Virus record (IMG/VR): IMGVR_UViG_3300028739_000027
Coordinates: 1 to 25,842 of that record
From: a virus
Strand: one strand, 5' to 3'
DNA: 25,842 bases
In this document: positions 1 through 8,883 of the stretch, piece after piece
How the letters are laid out: the number at the start of each line of letters is the position of its first letter
Numbering within the stretch: position 1 is the stretch's first letter
Notes under the pieces: generated by a model
What the model saw: the letters and a program-made list of their open reading frames with translations, nothing else
Told to the model about the DNA's origin: nothing
Databases searched by the model: none
Translations under genes and position numbers: made by a program

Positions 1-646
1 ACATTTTTATTTTAGAATTTTCACTCCAAGTTTTACCTGTGAAATGTGCGGATAACTTTAATTTTGTTTCTTTTGTGTGTGTTTTGCCTAACCAAAGTTG
101 TTTCCCTTTCATTAAATCGGATTGCGATTTGTTATGTTCTAAACTCCAATGGTTTCCATAATTCCAGTGTTTATCACCCGCTTGTTTTCCCTTATTAGAT
201 TCGGAATTTAATGATTTGGTTTCTTCATCCCAATGTTTCCCGAACATGTGGTGTTCGGTTCCGCAATATTTACCTTTTCTAGATTTTGAAATTTTTATAC
301 GGACTGAAGTTAATCTAGACATAGACCCCATTCCGAAATTATTGGCAGTTCCTGGTAATATGTTATATCCTAATTTACAAGAATCGTATTTCCTTATGTA
401 ATGTTCTTCCAACTTATCAATTACTTTTTGGTTATCAACTTTGATATAATGCAAAACTTCTCGTTCAAAATTAACAATAAATTTCCTTCCAAACAATTTT
501 CTGTATTTGCTAATAATTAATGATAACTCGGAACCGCTACCCAAGTAATTAGAATCAAGCGTTTTTTGATTTTTTATCCTGTGCTGTCCAATGTATATTT
601 TCCCATCAGGCAAATGTGTTGTTTTATATATTATTGCTATAACCAT
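1..646 (-). CDS. GIY-YIG homing endonuclease, Seg-like with NUMOD3-type repeats (3' end beyond window)
   Basis: Translating the minus strand from the ATG at 646-644 gives 215 codons without a stop before the left edge, so the C-terminus is missing. The N-terminal domain fits the GIY-YIG nuclease family: IIYKTT at residues 5-10 (the usual GIY reads IIY), KIYIGQHR at 16-23 with the expected catalytic Arg at 23, NYLGSGSEL at 33-41, and LEEHYI at 79-84 holding the metal-binding Glu. GYNILPG at 93-99 is the usual domain end. From about residue 115 follow Lys/His/Trp-rich units such as KISKSRKGK, FGKHWDEETK and WLGKTHTKETK, resembling NUMOD3 DNA-binding repeats of phage homing enzymes. It lies 39 bases after the DnaB-like gene on the same strand and is probably a free-standing selfish gene that cuts a cognate site in related phages. 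The family call is solid; the exact target is unknown. Confidence 0.88.
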   Translation of the reverse strand, partial: MVIAIIYKTTHLPDGKIYIGQHRIKNQKTLDSNYLGSGSELSLIISKYRKLFGRKFIVNFEREVLHYIKVDNQKVIDKLEEHYIRKYDSCKLGYNILPGTANNFGMGSMSRLTSVRIKISKSRKGKYCGTEHHMFGKHWDEETKSLNSESNKGKQAGDKHWNYGNHWSLEHNKSQSDLMKGKQLWLGKTHTKETKLKLSAHFTGKTWSENSKIKM

Positions 647-685
647 AACTCGGACTGTTTGATATATAATACTTGCTAAATATAT

Positions 686-2035
686 TTAATCATTCCAGTC
701 TGCATTTAACGTCTTTTTACGGTCGTAAAATCTCGAAAACGAGAAATTATTATATATGAATATGGGGTCTCCGTTCTTGTAATCTCTTAATTTATCTGTA
801 TTTAATCTCATCATTTCTTCTTTGGCTTCATCCCGAGTTTGATTTATCGTTATGAAAATATCAAACGGTCTTATTTTTCCACGGTCTTCTGATAAGTTGG
901 AACGAGTTATCAAAAACGCTGGGTCATTACGTTGTTCTTCCGGAATGGAGTTACTTTGAGTTGCGGTATGCACAACGGCATTAAATTCCATCGCCAATTG
1001 TTTCATGCCCTTTGCTAATTTAGCTTGTCTGAACCGCTCTTCACTTGGAGAATAGTTGTGACCATCGCCGACTTCAAGAAGTTCTAAATAATCTATAATT
1101 ACAACATCAATTTTACCATAGGCTTTCTCCATTTCCTTTAACTCGCGGTGAACATCAACCAATGTTTTAGCGTTGAAGCTTTCTTCGGAAGAAACCAATA
1201 TGTCGGACTTGCGGAGTTTCTTGATAATCTTCTTTGATATCTCCATCCGTTTATCAGATATGTTACCAAGCTTGACATCTGAATATAAGGTACCCGTCCA
1301 AGCGGCATCGTACCTATTTAAGCATTGCTCCCTCGTGCCTTCTAATTGAAAGTGTGCTACTCTGTGACCGTTACGCGCGGCTGCTACTCCAACGCTTACT
1401 AAACATTGAGATTTTCCGGAGCCTGAATCTCCTAACCATAATACACATTCCCCTGTTTCCGGACCGCCAAACTGACCTCCCAACCTGTAATCAAGTTCAT
1501 CAATATTAGTGGGAACCTTAAAACGAAAATTGTAGTCTTCAGATTTACGTTTTGTTTGGCGTTCTTCAAAATCATTAAAAACAGCTTCAAACTTTGCATT
1601 TTGGATACTAAATTTAGCTATGTCGTCGGCGTACTTTATTAACAAGTCATATGACGCATCTTTTTCTCCTCTATTATAAGCTTCAACTATTTTATCGTTA
1701 GCCTCAAGAAATTTCATTTGTTTAATGTATCTCTCAAAAGTCTCGACTATCAGTTCAGCTTCATTTTCGTTGGTAGGTTCAAAATCTTTTATTTCTACTA
1801 TTTTATTGAGTATGTCTTCATCATCAATAAATTCTTGTTGCAGTTGACCTATCGTTGGCACCACGCCCGTTTTATCATACCGTTTAGATATCCATTGCCA
1901 CATTTTCTTCTCAGACTCCTCTTGCAGGTAAGAATATTTCAGATATTGCTTAGCAATATCCATTATGGTGCGTTTCTGAAGTGCTACAGCCAATAACTCT
2001 ACAATAAAATTCTCAGCCAGTTTATTATTCGCCAT
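686..2035 (-). CDS. dnaB: DnaB-like replicative DNA helicase
   Basis: This 449-residue protein fits the hexameric replicative helicase family that unwinds DNA at the phage fork. Residues 1-110 are helical, like the N-terminal DnaB domain. The RecA-like ATPase core follows: Walker A GDSGSGKS at 202-209, Walker B VVIIDY at 311-316, and TATQSN at 357-362 in the position of the DnaB glutamine sensor motif. The stretch around NLSEDRGKIRPFD (380-392) matches the DnaB/RadA-type late motif region. Length agrees with the family (about 450). The ATG lies inside the last codons of the upstream 195-residue gene (11-base overlap), implying translational coupling. No separate primase is seen in the window. 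There is no sign of an intein or intron despite the homing endonuclease next door. Confidence 0.9.
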   Translation of the reverse strand: MANNKLAENFIVELLAVALQKRTIMDIAKQYLKYSYLQEESEKKMWQWISKRYDKTGVVPTIGQLQQEFIDDEDILNKIVEIKDFEPTNENEAELIVETFERYIKQMKFLEANDKIVEAYNRGEKDASYDLLIKYADDIAKFSIQNAKFEAVFNDFEERQTKRKSEDYNFRFKVPTNIDELDYRLGGQFGGPETGECVLWLGDSGSGKSQCLVSVGVAAARNGHRVAHFQLEGTREQCLNRYDAAWTGTLYSDVKLGNISDKRMEISKKIIKKLRKSDILVSSEESFNAKTLVDVHRELKEMEKAYGKIDVVIIDYLELLEVGDGHNYSPSEERFRQAKLAKGMKQLAMEFNAVVHTATQSNSIPEEQRNDPAFLITRSNLSEDRGKIRPFDIFITINQTRDEAKEEMMRLNTDKLRDYKNGDPIFIYNNFSFSRFYDRKKTLNADWND

Positions 2036-2612
2036 ATCCCCTTTTTATATATACTTTATTGTATTCTTGTTTTAATAGTAATTTGCATTCGTTCTTGTTG
2101 GAACACATCACACAAAAGGAACTTTTATGGAAGTACAACGTTGTAGTTGCTATGCACCATAAAAATCCTCGGTCGGTGTTTAAATGTAAAGCTTTTTGTT
2201 TTTCTTCCCTTTGAATCAGGGTGACGACAAGTTCGTTAATCTTAGAGTTTTTCTTAATAACGTTGATGCGATGCCGGATTTTTATACCCGCTCTAGTCAT
2301 AAAGACATTCGTTTCCATAGAGCACATATTCCAACGCTTTATAGCACTGGCTCCAAATATCCAACTAATTCGTACACGACGGGAGTAATCAATGTCAGAT
2401 CCGTCATTAAACCAGCTCTGCATCCCATACTCAAGAAACTTCCTTATAAAGTCTTCTCCTATCTCGTCGCCAAAATAATCCATAAAATTATTGAAGCTGT
2501 TTACGTCGTTATCATTACATTTTAGCGGGTGTTTGTTTTTTGTGATTTGTTCTAGTAACTCAATTAAAGTATCAACCGCGTACCTAAATAATTTTTGTCT
2601 TCTCTTATTCAT
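2025..2612 (-). CDS. Conserved-looking Cys-rich protein between two helicases, function unknown
   Basis: I do not recognise this 195-residue protein. It is helical and charged at the N-terminus, has an FGASAIKRW segment at 86-94, and ends with a cysteine cluster: Cys153, then C-x2-C-x5-C at 167, 170 and 176, which could bind one zinc ion. It sits between the UvsW-like gene (2 bases between the coding ends) and the DnaB-like gene, whose start it overlaps by 11 bases, so all three are probably co-translated. Context makes a role in replication plausible, for example helicase loading or a primase-associated factor, but that is inference from position only. Codon use looks like the neighbours. 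The start is the ATG at 2612-2610. Confidence 0.75.
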   Translation of the reverse strand: MNKRRQKLFRYAVDTLIELLEQITKNKHPLKCNDNDVNSFNNFMDYFGDEIGEDFIRKFLEYGMQSWFNDGSDIDYSRRVRISWIFGASAIKRWNMCSMETNVFMTRAGIKIRHRINVIKKNSKINELVVTLIQREEKQKALHLNTDRGFLWCIATTTLYFHKSSFCVMCSNKNECKLLLKQEYNKVYIKRGYGE

Positions 2613-2614
2613 TT

Positions 2615-4114
2615 TTATATTCTAAACCATTTAGCTATCCAACGTTCAAGTGTGGGGAAACAATCATCAACTGAAGTGTCTAAAATTCCGACTTCGTCTT
2701 CCCCGATTGCCTTAATATAAGTATTTAACCTTGTTTCGGAATGTTCGCTAAAATACAGCGAATATACGTCAAAAAAATCGATTATCAGGCTTCTGTCTTT
2801 AGTAGCGGTTGTTCCTAAAACACGCCCTTTCTTTTGTATTGTGTTCGCGTCTTCCAAACCTCCGTCTACATTTATCAATACTTCAACCTCGCTTACCGTT
2901 ACCCCCTTTTTGAATATTCCGGAAGCTAACAAGAATCCGCCGCTTTCCTTCAAGAAGTTATTTTTTGCTTCTTCGCGCTCTTCGGTTTTAGTACCGCCGT
3001 GTATAAACTTAATGCCGCTTGCTTTGGAAATCTTTTTACCATGTTCAATACTCTGAAACAATATCAATGTCTTCAAATTTAAGCGTTTCAATATGTCTAT
3101 AACGTGAAACAATGCATTGTTGCGTATCACATTTTCGAATATTATCTTTTTGCGATATTCGTTGTAATCGGTATTGTCCTCCATTTCAGCCCCGTAATCA
3201 ACTTGGTTATGGTCTAATAGCAGCATGAATACTTTATAGTCGCTCAATACCTTTCGGTCTCTTAATGTCGATTCTTTAATAGTGTAAACTATTCCGCCTG
3301 ACCAAGCCTGAAGTTTTAAATTTTGAATAAACGAATTAGCACGGTATGGAGTTGCTGAAAGGCAAAGCAAATAATCAATCTTATGACATTTCTTATAAAT
3401 AGACAATCTTGTGTCTGAACAGTTGTCGTGTATTTCATCGATGCAAAGAAATTTCAAATGTTTTAAATACTCCAACATCTTTTTCTTTTTTGCCTTGTCT
3501 TTGCAACGCGTCGATACCGCTTGTTGAACGGTTTGAATCATAGCCACTGTAACTAAATGATTCGTGTCTATTCTGCCAGCCCGTATTTCCCCAATTTCAA
3601 TACCGCCGTATGGCTCAAAAAACTCCTTTATATCTCCAACGGCTTGACTGAACAACACATCTGTATCGACAATAAATAAAAACTTATCGGTTGGGTTGTT
3701 GTTATTAAATATCCGTATTATTTCTGAAGCGATGAAAGTTTTACCGCCTCGGGTTGGAACTACAATGATGCCAAATCTTTTCTCAAAAAACGCTTCAACT
3801 GCTTCAGATTGGTGGTCATATTTTCCCGACATACGAGAATCAATAACCGTTCCCGTTGGAAGTGTATATTCATAATTGTATAAATCGTACGTAATGTCGT
3901 TTTCTTTTAAATAAGCCTCCAATACGCTCAACATTCCAATCTTAAATGTATAAATACGCTTATCAAACATTTCGCTGTATTTCTTAGCGGCGTATGGGTC
4001 GGGGTTTTTGAACGAAAGTGCTTTCCCAACGTGTTTCAACCCAATCTTAGTTGATTTAGCAAAACTGAACTCAAAATTACTTATTCTTTCAATGGTCACA
4101 ATGGGCTGTTTCAT
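2615..4114 (-). CDS. SF2 DNA helicase, UvsW-like
   Basis: The 499-residue protein has the superfamily 2 helicase motifs in order: a Q-like YDHQ at 99-102, motif I VPTRGGKT at 119-126, motif II DEIH at 226-229, motif III SATP at 253-256, and motif VI QKKGR at 427-431. The N-terminal 100 residues before the core resemble the small accessory domain of T4 UvsW, a helicase that remodels recombination intermediates, regresses stalled forks and unwinds R-loops to switch from origin- to recombination-dependent replication. It is the first gene after the structural-operon terminator and is followed closely by the 195-residue gene. The UvsW assignment rests on motif spelling, length and phage context; another phage SF2 helicase, such as a RadD or restriction-type translocase, is possible. 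Its ATP-dependent nucleic acid remodelling role is secure. Confidence 0.85.
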   Translation of the reverse strand: MKQPIVTIERISNFEFSFAKSTKIGLKHVGKALSFKNPDPYAAKKYSEMFDKRIYTFKIGMLSVLEAYLKENDITYDLYNYEYTLPTGTVIDSRMSGKYDHQSEAVEAFFEKRFGIIVVPTRGGKTFIASEIIRIFNNNNPTDKFLFIVDTDVLFSQAVGDIKEFFEPYGGIEIGEIRAGRIDTNHLVTVAMIQTVQQAVSTRCKDKAKKKKMLEYLKHLKFLCIDEIHDNCSDTRLSIYKKCHKIDYLLCLSATPYRANSFIQNLKLQAWSGGIVYTIKESTLRDRKVLSDYKVFMLLLDHNQVDYGAEMEDNTDYNEYRKKIIFENVIRNNALFHVIDILKRLNLKTLILFQSIEHGKKISKASGIKFIHGGTKTEEREEAKNNFLKESGGFLLASGIFKKGVTVSEVEVLINVDGGLEDANTIQKKGRVLGTTATKDRSLIIDFFDVYSLYFSEHSETRLNTYIKAIGEDEVGILDTSVDDCFPTLERWIAKWFRI

Positions 4115-4354
4115 TTTCTTAATATTTTACAGGAGGAAGGATAAAGAAGAAGACCACCCCCTCTCCCCTCTTTGGGTTACTTTTACAGTATGAAAGTCGT
4201 GAGTTGTTAATAGACCACCCCTTGTTCAGACCGAAACAGAGCTCACACGTTAGACTTAAACTTTGAACTAAAAATGTTGATTTTAAAGCATCCTACGCAA
4301 ACTTGAAAGCTCTTTCATATAAGTAGTTGAACGCAGATAGAAAGTTTATTAACA
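4115..4354. other. Gene-free stretch between structural and replication groups
   Basis: There is no credible coding frame here. The stretch includes a pyrimidine-rich patch near 4157-4173 and a 10-base direct repeat (AGACCACCCC) at 4151-4160 and 4212-4221. On the minus strand it is the leader of the UvsW-like gene and the logical site of a promoter for the replication genes. I could not find a convincing Bacteroidota -33/-7 pair (TTTG and TAnnTTTG) or a T4-like late promoter, so no promoter is called. Confidence 0.5.
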
Positions 4355-4385
4355 AAAAGAGCGGGCATGAATAGCTCGCTCTTTT
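4355..4385 (-). terminator. Bidirectional rho-independent-type terminator ending the structural operon
   Basis: The arms at 4355-4366 and 4374-4385 pair over 12 bases with a single G-T wobble around a 7-base loop (ATGAATA). The stem core is GC-rich (GAGCGGGC with GCTCGCTC) and is flanked by A's on one side and T's on the other, so on the minus strand the transcript ends in a U-rich tract. It lies 20 bases beyond the stop codon of the last structural gene, exactly where the late transcript should end. Confidence 0.85.
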
Positions 4386-4405
4386 AAATGATAAGTAATC
4401 AAGTT

Positions 4406-5224
4406 TTATATTAAGTTGGTGCCGTCCCATACATAACTCAAATTGTTGTATACATAAATTGTACCGCTGACTGGCGTAACCCCGTCGTCGAACAAAAAAT
4501 CTCCATCTGGGCGTATTATGGAATGAATATTTTTATCGGCTACCGAAAAATATTTATCTCCCAATTGTAGAGCGCGTGGGTCTGGTTCTTCGCCTGTTAT
4601 TTGAATCAATCTAACTGGAGGATTAACGTAACCCAAGAATGGTTGCAATTCCCAACCCTCAAATATTTTTGAGTAAAACCCATTATTAGAAAATGTTGGG
4701 TCTCCTTTCACTGAAACGATTTCTCCGTAATTAATATCCAACCCGTCTACACCAATTGAGGATAATGAATCTGCTTGCATATCTGACTTTAAAGCGTATG
4801 TTTTTCTCACGTTTAAAGTTCTTGTGTAATTGTTAGTTTGATAAACAGCGGTAACATTTGTTTCAAAAGTCTTAACTTCCCAATATTTTGTATTCCACAT
4901 GAGTATTGCTATAACACCTGAATCAACAGGAGTCGTAATAGTTATCTTGGAACCGTTTACATCATGGAAATTAGCAAATGTAATTGTGCTGCCTTTGCCG
5001 ACTCCAGATATGTAACTCACCCTCGAAGTATCGGGTTGTATTGGGATTGTATTAGCAATAGCAAAACCTGTTAACGAAGACTGAGTCGCCAATTCCAAAC
5101 CGCGGATGTAATCTAACATGCTCAAAGCATACGCTTGTTCACTTGCTGGAGTTATTTCAGTTCCAACTGGCCTGCCTAACAAAGCGGCTATTATTAAATT
5201 TTTGGTATCAATATATCCAGACAT
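4406..5224 (-). CDS. Putative tail or baseplate structural protein (last gene of the structural operon)
   Basis: The 272-residue protein is not recognised by family. It looks like a virion protein: low Cys, many Thr/Ser/Asn, beta-rich patterning and no signal peptide. The N-terminus (about 1-60) is helical, then beta-rich from about 68 (VSYISGVGKGSTITF). The final ~60 residues contain GDKYFSVADKNIHSI and end in YVYNNLSYVWDGTNLI-like strands, a pattern common in small C-terminal domains of tail fibre and tail tip proteins. It follows the 299-residue gene by 12 bases and is closed by the hairpin at 4355-4385. The position at the fibre end of the tail cluster suggests a baseplate-periphery or accessory fibre protein; that is inference. 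Confidence 0.75.
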   Translation of the reverse strand: MSGYIDTKNLIIAALLGRPVGTEITPASEQAYALSMLDYIRGLELATQSSLTGFAIANTIPIQPDTSRVSYISGVGKGSTITFANFHDVNGSKITITTPVDSGVIAILMWNTKYWEVKTFETNVTAVYQTNNYTRTLNVRKTYALKSDMQADSLSSIGVDGLDINYGEIVSVKGDPTFSNNGFYSKIFEGWELQPFLGYVNPPVRLIQITGEEPDPRALQLGDKYFSVADKNIHSIIRPDGDFLFDDGVTPVSGTIYVYNNLSYVWDGTNLI

Positions 5225-5236
5225 AATTATTTTGTT

Positions 5237-6136
5237 TTAAGAATAAGATTCTTTTTGATAATTTGGGTCAAAATTTTCACTTTCAATTAAGTCGTATTCT
5301 AAAATAAATTCAACTTCTTCACCCGTATTGTTTATTGTTTTAGCCTTATATTCGGCAAATAAAACCTCATCTGTTTTATTGCTACTTTTTTTAATCAACC
5401 TTTGTACCCAAATTCCTATTGCCCCGCCTGACAAAAATGGCTCGTCGTTATTAGTCAAAGCAACAGAGTTATCAGCTTTGTTTTTATACTCCCCGTCGAA
5501 TTGCAATACTAATTCACCGTCCGTTATAAAGGAGCATGTCTCAGGCACTGAAATAACCATCTCGTCCGTGCGTTCAATCCTCATAGTATCATCCGTTAAC
5601 CGCTTAACCGTATAATCTGTATCTTCAAGAGCCGAGTCAATAGCACTATAAGTACCGTACATCCCTTCGGAAATAGATTCACACATTACATCAAACGGAT
5701 ACAATACAAAAGATTCACCTACCGCCGCAGGTTTGACTATTTTTAAATTTACCCCCGCTCTATAAAACGCGGCTGAAAAGAACTCTGCCTGTATTGGTTC
5801 TTGATATCTGCTAGATATTTTCTCCATAAATAACTCATTCCCCACAGGAACCGCAGCCACTTTAAACTCGGCTAAATTAGTGTCGTCACCAATAATTTTC
5901 AAAGTCACGTTTTTTACGGGAAAATCAAACTTATTAACCAAACAAATTCCAATAGTTTCTTTTTGTCTTTTTTCGATTGTCAAAGAAGATATTAAATCAA
6001 ATAAAACATTCACGGCTGCATTGGGAACGGGAGAAGAAGAAACAAATCCGCCAAGGCTCCTCATTGGGTCTGTTTGAGGAAATTCTCCTCCAGACTTTAC
6101 GAGTGAAGAGGACGAGCCTGTTAAGTATATCATCAT
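5237..6136 (-). CDS. Putative virion structural protein, function unknown
   Basis: The 299-residue protein starts with two adjacent ATGs (6136 and 6133; either could serve). Residues 15-35 are a Gly/Ser/Pro-rich strand (GGEFPQTDPMRSLGG), followed by an alternating hydrophobic pattern typical of beta-sandwich virion proteins, for example TIGICLVNKFDFPVKNVTL near 61-79. The C-terminus is acidic (LIESENFDPNY). No enzymatic motif is visible. It is 4 bases from the upstream 451-residue gene and 12 bases from the downstream 272-residue gene, so all are one transcript. A peripheral baseplate or fibre-connector role is likely from position but unproven. Confidence 0.72.
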   Translation of the reverse strand: MMIYLTGSSSSLVKSGGEFPQTDPMRSLGGFVSSSPVPNAAVNVLFDLISSLTIEKRQKETIGICLVNKFDFPVKNVTLKIIGDDTNLAEFKVAAVPVGNELFMEKISSRYQEPIQAEFFSAAFYRAGVNLKIVKPAAVGESFVLYPFDVMCESISEGMYGTYSAIDSALEDTDYTVKRLTDDTMRIERTDEMVISVPETCSFITDGELVLQFDGEYKNKADNSVALTNNDEPFLSGGAIGIWVQRLIKKSSNKTDEVLFAEYKAKTINNTGEEVEFILEYDLIESENFDPNYQKESYS

Positions 6137-6140
6137 AATT

Positions 6141-7496
6141 TTATGAGTATTGTCGGGTTGTTGTTATTTTGTTTATATTAATCGCAAAAGAAGATTCTGA
6201 CAAAATTTCAGTATCGTTCAATAAATTTTTGAAATTAGCAATGCAAAATTTTTGTAAAATTGTTTTCACATTACCTATTAACCTATAACGCAACGATATT
6301 GTGCTTTTACCGTAATCGACAGGCACTGATATGCGATTATAAATGTTATCAATGTTGAGTTTGTAGTATGCAGGGTGTGCTTGACCAGATACTGAAACTT
6401 CAAACTCAATTTCGTCAAAATCAGGTATGATAACAAAATCATTTTCTGTGTCAGAAATAAAAGAAGAGTCCATATCAGGAACCGATAAATCTTTGTTGGC
6501 ATTGGAAATTATTTTTGCTCGCTTCATGTTTGAGCGATTCAACAAAATCCAACCGTTGAACATATTATCAGGTATGGAGCCAACTCCTAAATAATTGCAA
6601 CCGCCCGTTATGCGAAACGTGTTATTAGTTGACAATGGAAAGAATGAGAACGAAGATATCTTGTATCCATGTTCAATTGAAATCAACAATTGTCTTTCAG
6701 AGTGAATAGCCGCGTCTAATATGCTAACAATGGGGTTAAGTGAATTTTTATTTGCGTTAGCTGAATCGTTAAAAACCGAAATTCCTCTAAGATCTTTTAT
6801 CTCCAAGACTCCGTTTTGATATTCAGTTTGGGCTAAAAAATATTGGTCTTCAGCTAATATTGGAGCGACGTCTGATACTAGTTCTATAATAGAACAAGAG
6901 TCATATTCGTATATCAGTTCATCGTCGTTTATTTGTTCAGATCCTGGTGTAAACGTTCCGATTGCGCTGTACCTCAAATTATTTTCAGGAGCAAACGCCC
7001 CGCTTAATATAGCAGAAGTGTCTGAAATAACTTTCAAGACTTCATAATCGCTAACATTCAGATTTGAATTTAATCTTACTTTATTGGGGAAATTATTTCC
7101 GCCGCGTAGAACTTCTGTAAAATTAGTTCCAACTCCCGTTAAAGAACCATTTGCATTTACGCTTACCGAACCAGTTTCTAAATTTGTTGTTTTGTATTGA
7201 GCAACGAACCAATGTTTGAAACCGTCGGTTGAAACTATGACGCTAATAGAATTAGACAGCGTTATTAAATTAAGTTTGGAATCAACAGCAATTCCAGGAT
7301 TGAAAGTTATGGAATTTACATTACCTAACGATTTAGTTGCCTTTAGATAAGTATTTTTAGAGTCTCTAACAACTCCAAAAGATTTTATCATCGCCCCTAG
7401 AATTTTCAGATATCCGTTCTCTTTCATAAAGCTTTGGAGCTTGTTTAACTCACAAGCTTCAAGGAACAAATCGGGACTTATTTTTAATCTTGACAT
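6141..7496 (-). CDS. Putative baseplate or tail-fibre-network protein with GTGTNF-type beta domain
   Basis: In this 451-residue protein the N-terminal 50 residues are helical. Residues 109-142 carry the signature GSVSVNANGSLTGVGTNF followed by a basic turn and strands (NKVRLNS). This 'transition / G-x-GTxF' beta element recurs in phage baseplate and fibre proteins, where it builds small beta barrels. The next segment, VSDTSAILSG at 157-166, continues that repeat pattern. The rest is beta-rich with no catalytic motif. It is 28 bases after the 448-residue gene. A virion role is well supported by pattern and position; the exact place in the baseplate is not. A 74-residue frame inside it at 6278-6502 is a shadow. 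Confidence 0.75.
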   Translation of the reverse strand: MSRLKISPDLFLEACELNKLQSFMKENGYLKILGAMIKSFGVVRDSKNTYLKATKSLGNVNSITFNPGIAVDSKLNLITLSNSISVIVSTDGFKHWFVAQYKTTNLETGSVSVNANGSLTGVGTNFTEVLRGGNNFPNKVRLNSNLNVSDYEVLKVISDTSAILSGAFAPENNLRYSAIGTFTPGSEQINDDELIYEYDSCSIIELVSDVAPILAEDQYFLAQTEYQNGVLEIKDLRGISVFNDSANANKNSLNPIVSILDAAIHSERQLLISIEHGYKISSFSFFPLSTNNTFRITGGCNYLGVGSIPDNMFNGWILLNRSNMKRAKIISNANKDLSVPDMDSSFISDTENDFVIIPDFDEIEFEVSVSGQAHPAYYKLNIDNIYNRISVPVDYGKSTISLRYRLIGNVKTILQKFCIANFKNLLNDTEILSESSFAININKITTTRQYS

Positions 7497-7524
7497 ATCT
7501 ATAAATCTTTCTTATTAATACTTG

Positions 7525-8871
7525 TTAAATGTATATTGTTATGTTATTCAAATTATAAGGCAACAGATATTTGTTAGATATAAATGTTATTTGTTCATCC
7601 GTCAAGCCCTTGTTATTATTCTTAGCGAATATATAAAACAAATTATATGATTGTATAAACCCATTGCTTTTAGCATTGGCATCTCTGCTTTTCATAGGAA
7701 GTATATTAGTACCCCAAACTAGAGGTCTAACTTTGTAATTCCAGATGGAAACAGCTCCTCCCGCGTTGCTGTCAATCTGAATAAAGGGCAACATTGATTT
7801 CACAAACTTGTTATTGAAATATAAATTGTTACCAATATTCAAATTGTTTGTGTAATTGTCTTTGTTGACTGAGGAATAACAATGTATTATTCCTCTAACA
7901 TTATACCATACATCGTTTCTAAAACCAGATAGTGGAGCATCAAAGAACAAGTCGGTGATAGAATCGCCGTTTGGAGTTATGAACGCGTCAACTAGTTTGT
8001 TTTTTAAATTATCAAATCCTTCTACTCCAAAAATTAGTTTATCGTTTGGTTGTAGATTTCTTAATTTAAAACTAAATGTTATTTCGTAATCAATGGAGCT
8101 GCTAACTTTTATGAGATAGTTTGAAGCGTCTTCTGACATAGAAGTTCTTCCAATGCCACATTTACCGCTATCGGATGATAATATCAAAACTCCTTTTCCT
8201 TCTAAAAGACTCACGCTAACATTGCTGTTTTCAGTGACGAAGTAATTGTTGGCATCTACAAAGTCAGCCGTATTTTCTTTTGTTTTGTTTAAAGAGTTTA
8301 CTCCATTAATCCCCCTATACAACGGAGAACTATTACCAACAACCCAACCCATTTTAGTTTTAGGTAGTTTTGAATTTAACAGTTCGTCATTCGTGTTTGA
8401 GTTTAATACTCTTCTAAACTCACCATCTATTGGCATAACTTTAGAGTTGCTATATAGCTCACCTTTGCTTTTGAACACCAACGTTGTCCCGCGTTTGCGT
8501 ATTTCGTCGTACAAATGGTATGATAAATATTGAAGGTCTTCTAAGGTAATGTTTGATTCATCAAAGTACAAATTGTTTTGTCGGACGTTTTCTTTCATCA
8601 AATCTATGTCCGAATTAAAATTTTCAAACCTTTTTGAAAAACGTATAACCAACGAAAAAAATTTAGATATTGAAGAAAACAAGGAGAGATAATCGGCGTC
8701 AACCTCTTCGTCCCTATCATCCCCCCTTGTTATATAACAGGGAATAATACCCCTAAAATACAACTTCTTCAAAAGATTTGCACTAACAACTTCAGTCAAT
8801 GAATCGTTTAGTATATTTTTGAATATACTGGAATTTGTTACGACAAATTCATCAACTTTAGGTGCTTCCAT
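7525..8871 (-). CDS. Putative baseplate/tail protein with C-terminal jelly-roll-like region
   Basis: The 448-residue protein has a helical N-terminal half with motifs spaced as in a family of phage tail proteins I recall only loosely: IRKRGTTLVF at 124-133, DGEFRRV at 149-155, and GWVVGNSSPLY at 175-185. From about 215 to 390 the pattern becomes a beta sandwich with a hydrophobic strand series (YEITFSFKLRN, WYNVRGIIHC, AVSIWNYKVR), the layout of carbohydrate-binding modules. The last 60 residues end in short strands (NLNNITIYI). A carbohydrate-binding role is only a structural guess. It follows the 180-residue gene by 12 bases. The start is the ATG at 8871, which has no Shine-Dalgarno box. 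Confidence 0.73.
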   Translation of the reverse strand: MEAPKVDEFVVTNSSIFKNILNDSLTEVVSANLLKKLYFRGIIPCYITRGDDRDEEVDADYLSLFSSISKFFSLVIRFSKRFENFNSDIDLMKENVRQNNLYFDESNITLEDLQYLSYHLYDEIRKRGTTLVFKSKGELYSNSKVMPIDGEFRRVLNSNTNDELLNSKLPKTKMGWVVGNSSPLYRGINGVNSLNKTKENTADFVDANNYFVTENSNVSVSLLEGKGVLILSSDSGKCGIGRTSMSEDASNYLIKVSSSIDYEITFSFKLRNLQPNDKLIFGVEGFDNLKNKLVDAFITPNGDSITDLFFDAPLSGFRNDVWYNVRGIIHCYSSVNKDNYTNNLNIGNNLYFNNKFVKSMLPFIQIDSNAGGAVSIWNYKVRPLVWGTNILPMKSRDANAKSNGFIQSYNLFYIFAKNNNKGLTDEQITFISNKYLLPYNLNNITIYI

Positions 8872-8883
8872 GGTGTGTGATTA

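Noticed and set aside
216-401. A 61-residue plus-strand frame at the left
   Set aside because: It is antisense to the GIY-YIG gene, which has clear family motifs.
686-2035. Possible intein or intron in the DnaB-like gene because of the neighbouring homing endonuclease
   Set aside because: The helicase frame is continuous with motifs at normal spacing, so the endonuclease is free-standing.
6278-6502. A 74-residue minus-strand frame inside the 451-residue gene
   Set aside because: It is entirely internal and out of frame with a better gene; low-complexity Leu/Ile-rich content typical of shadows.
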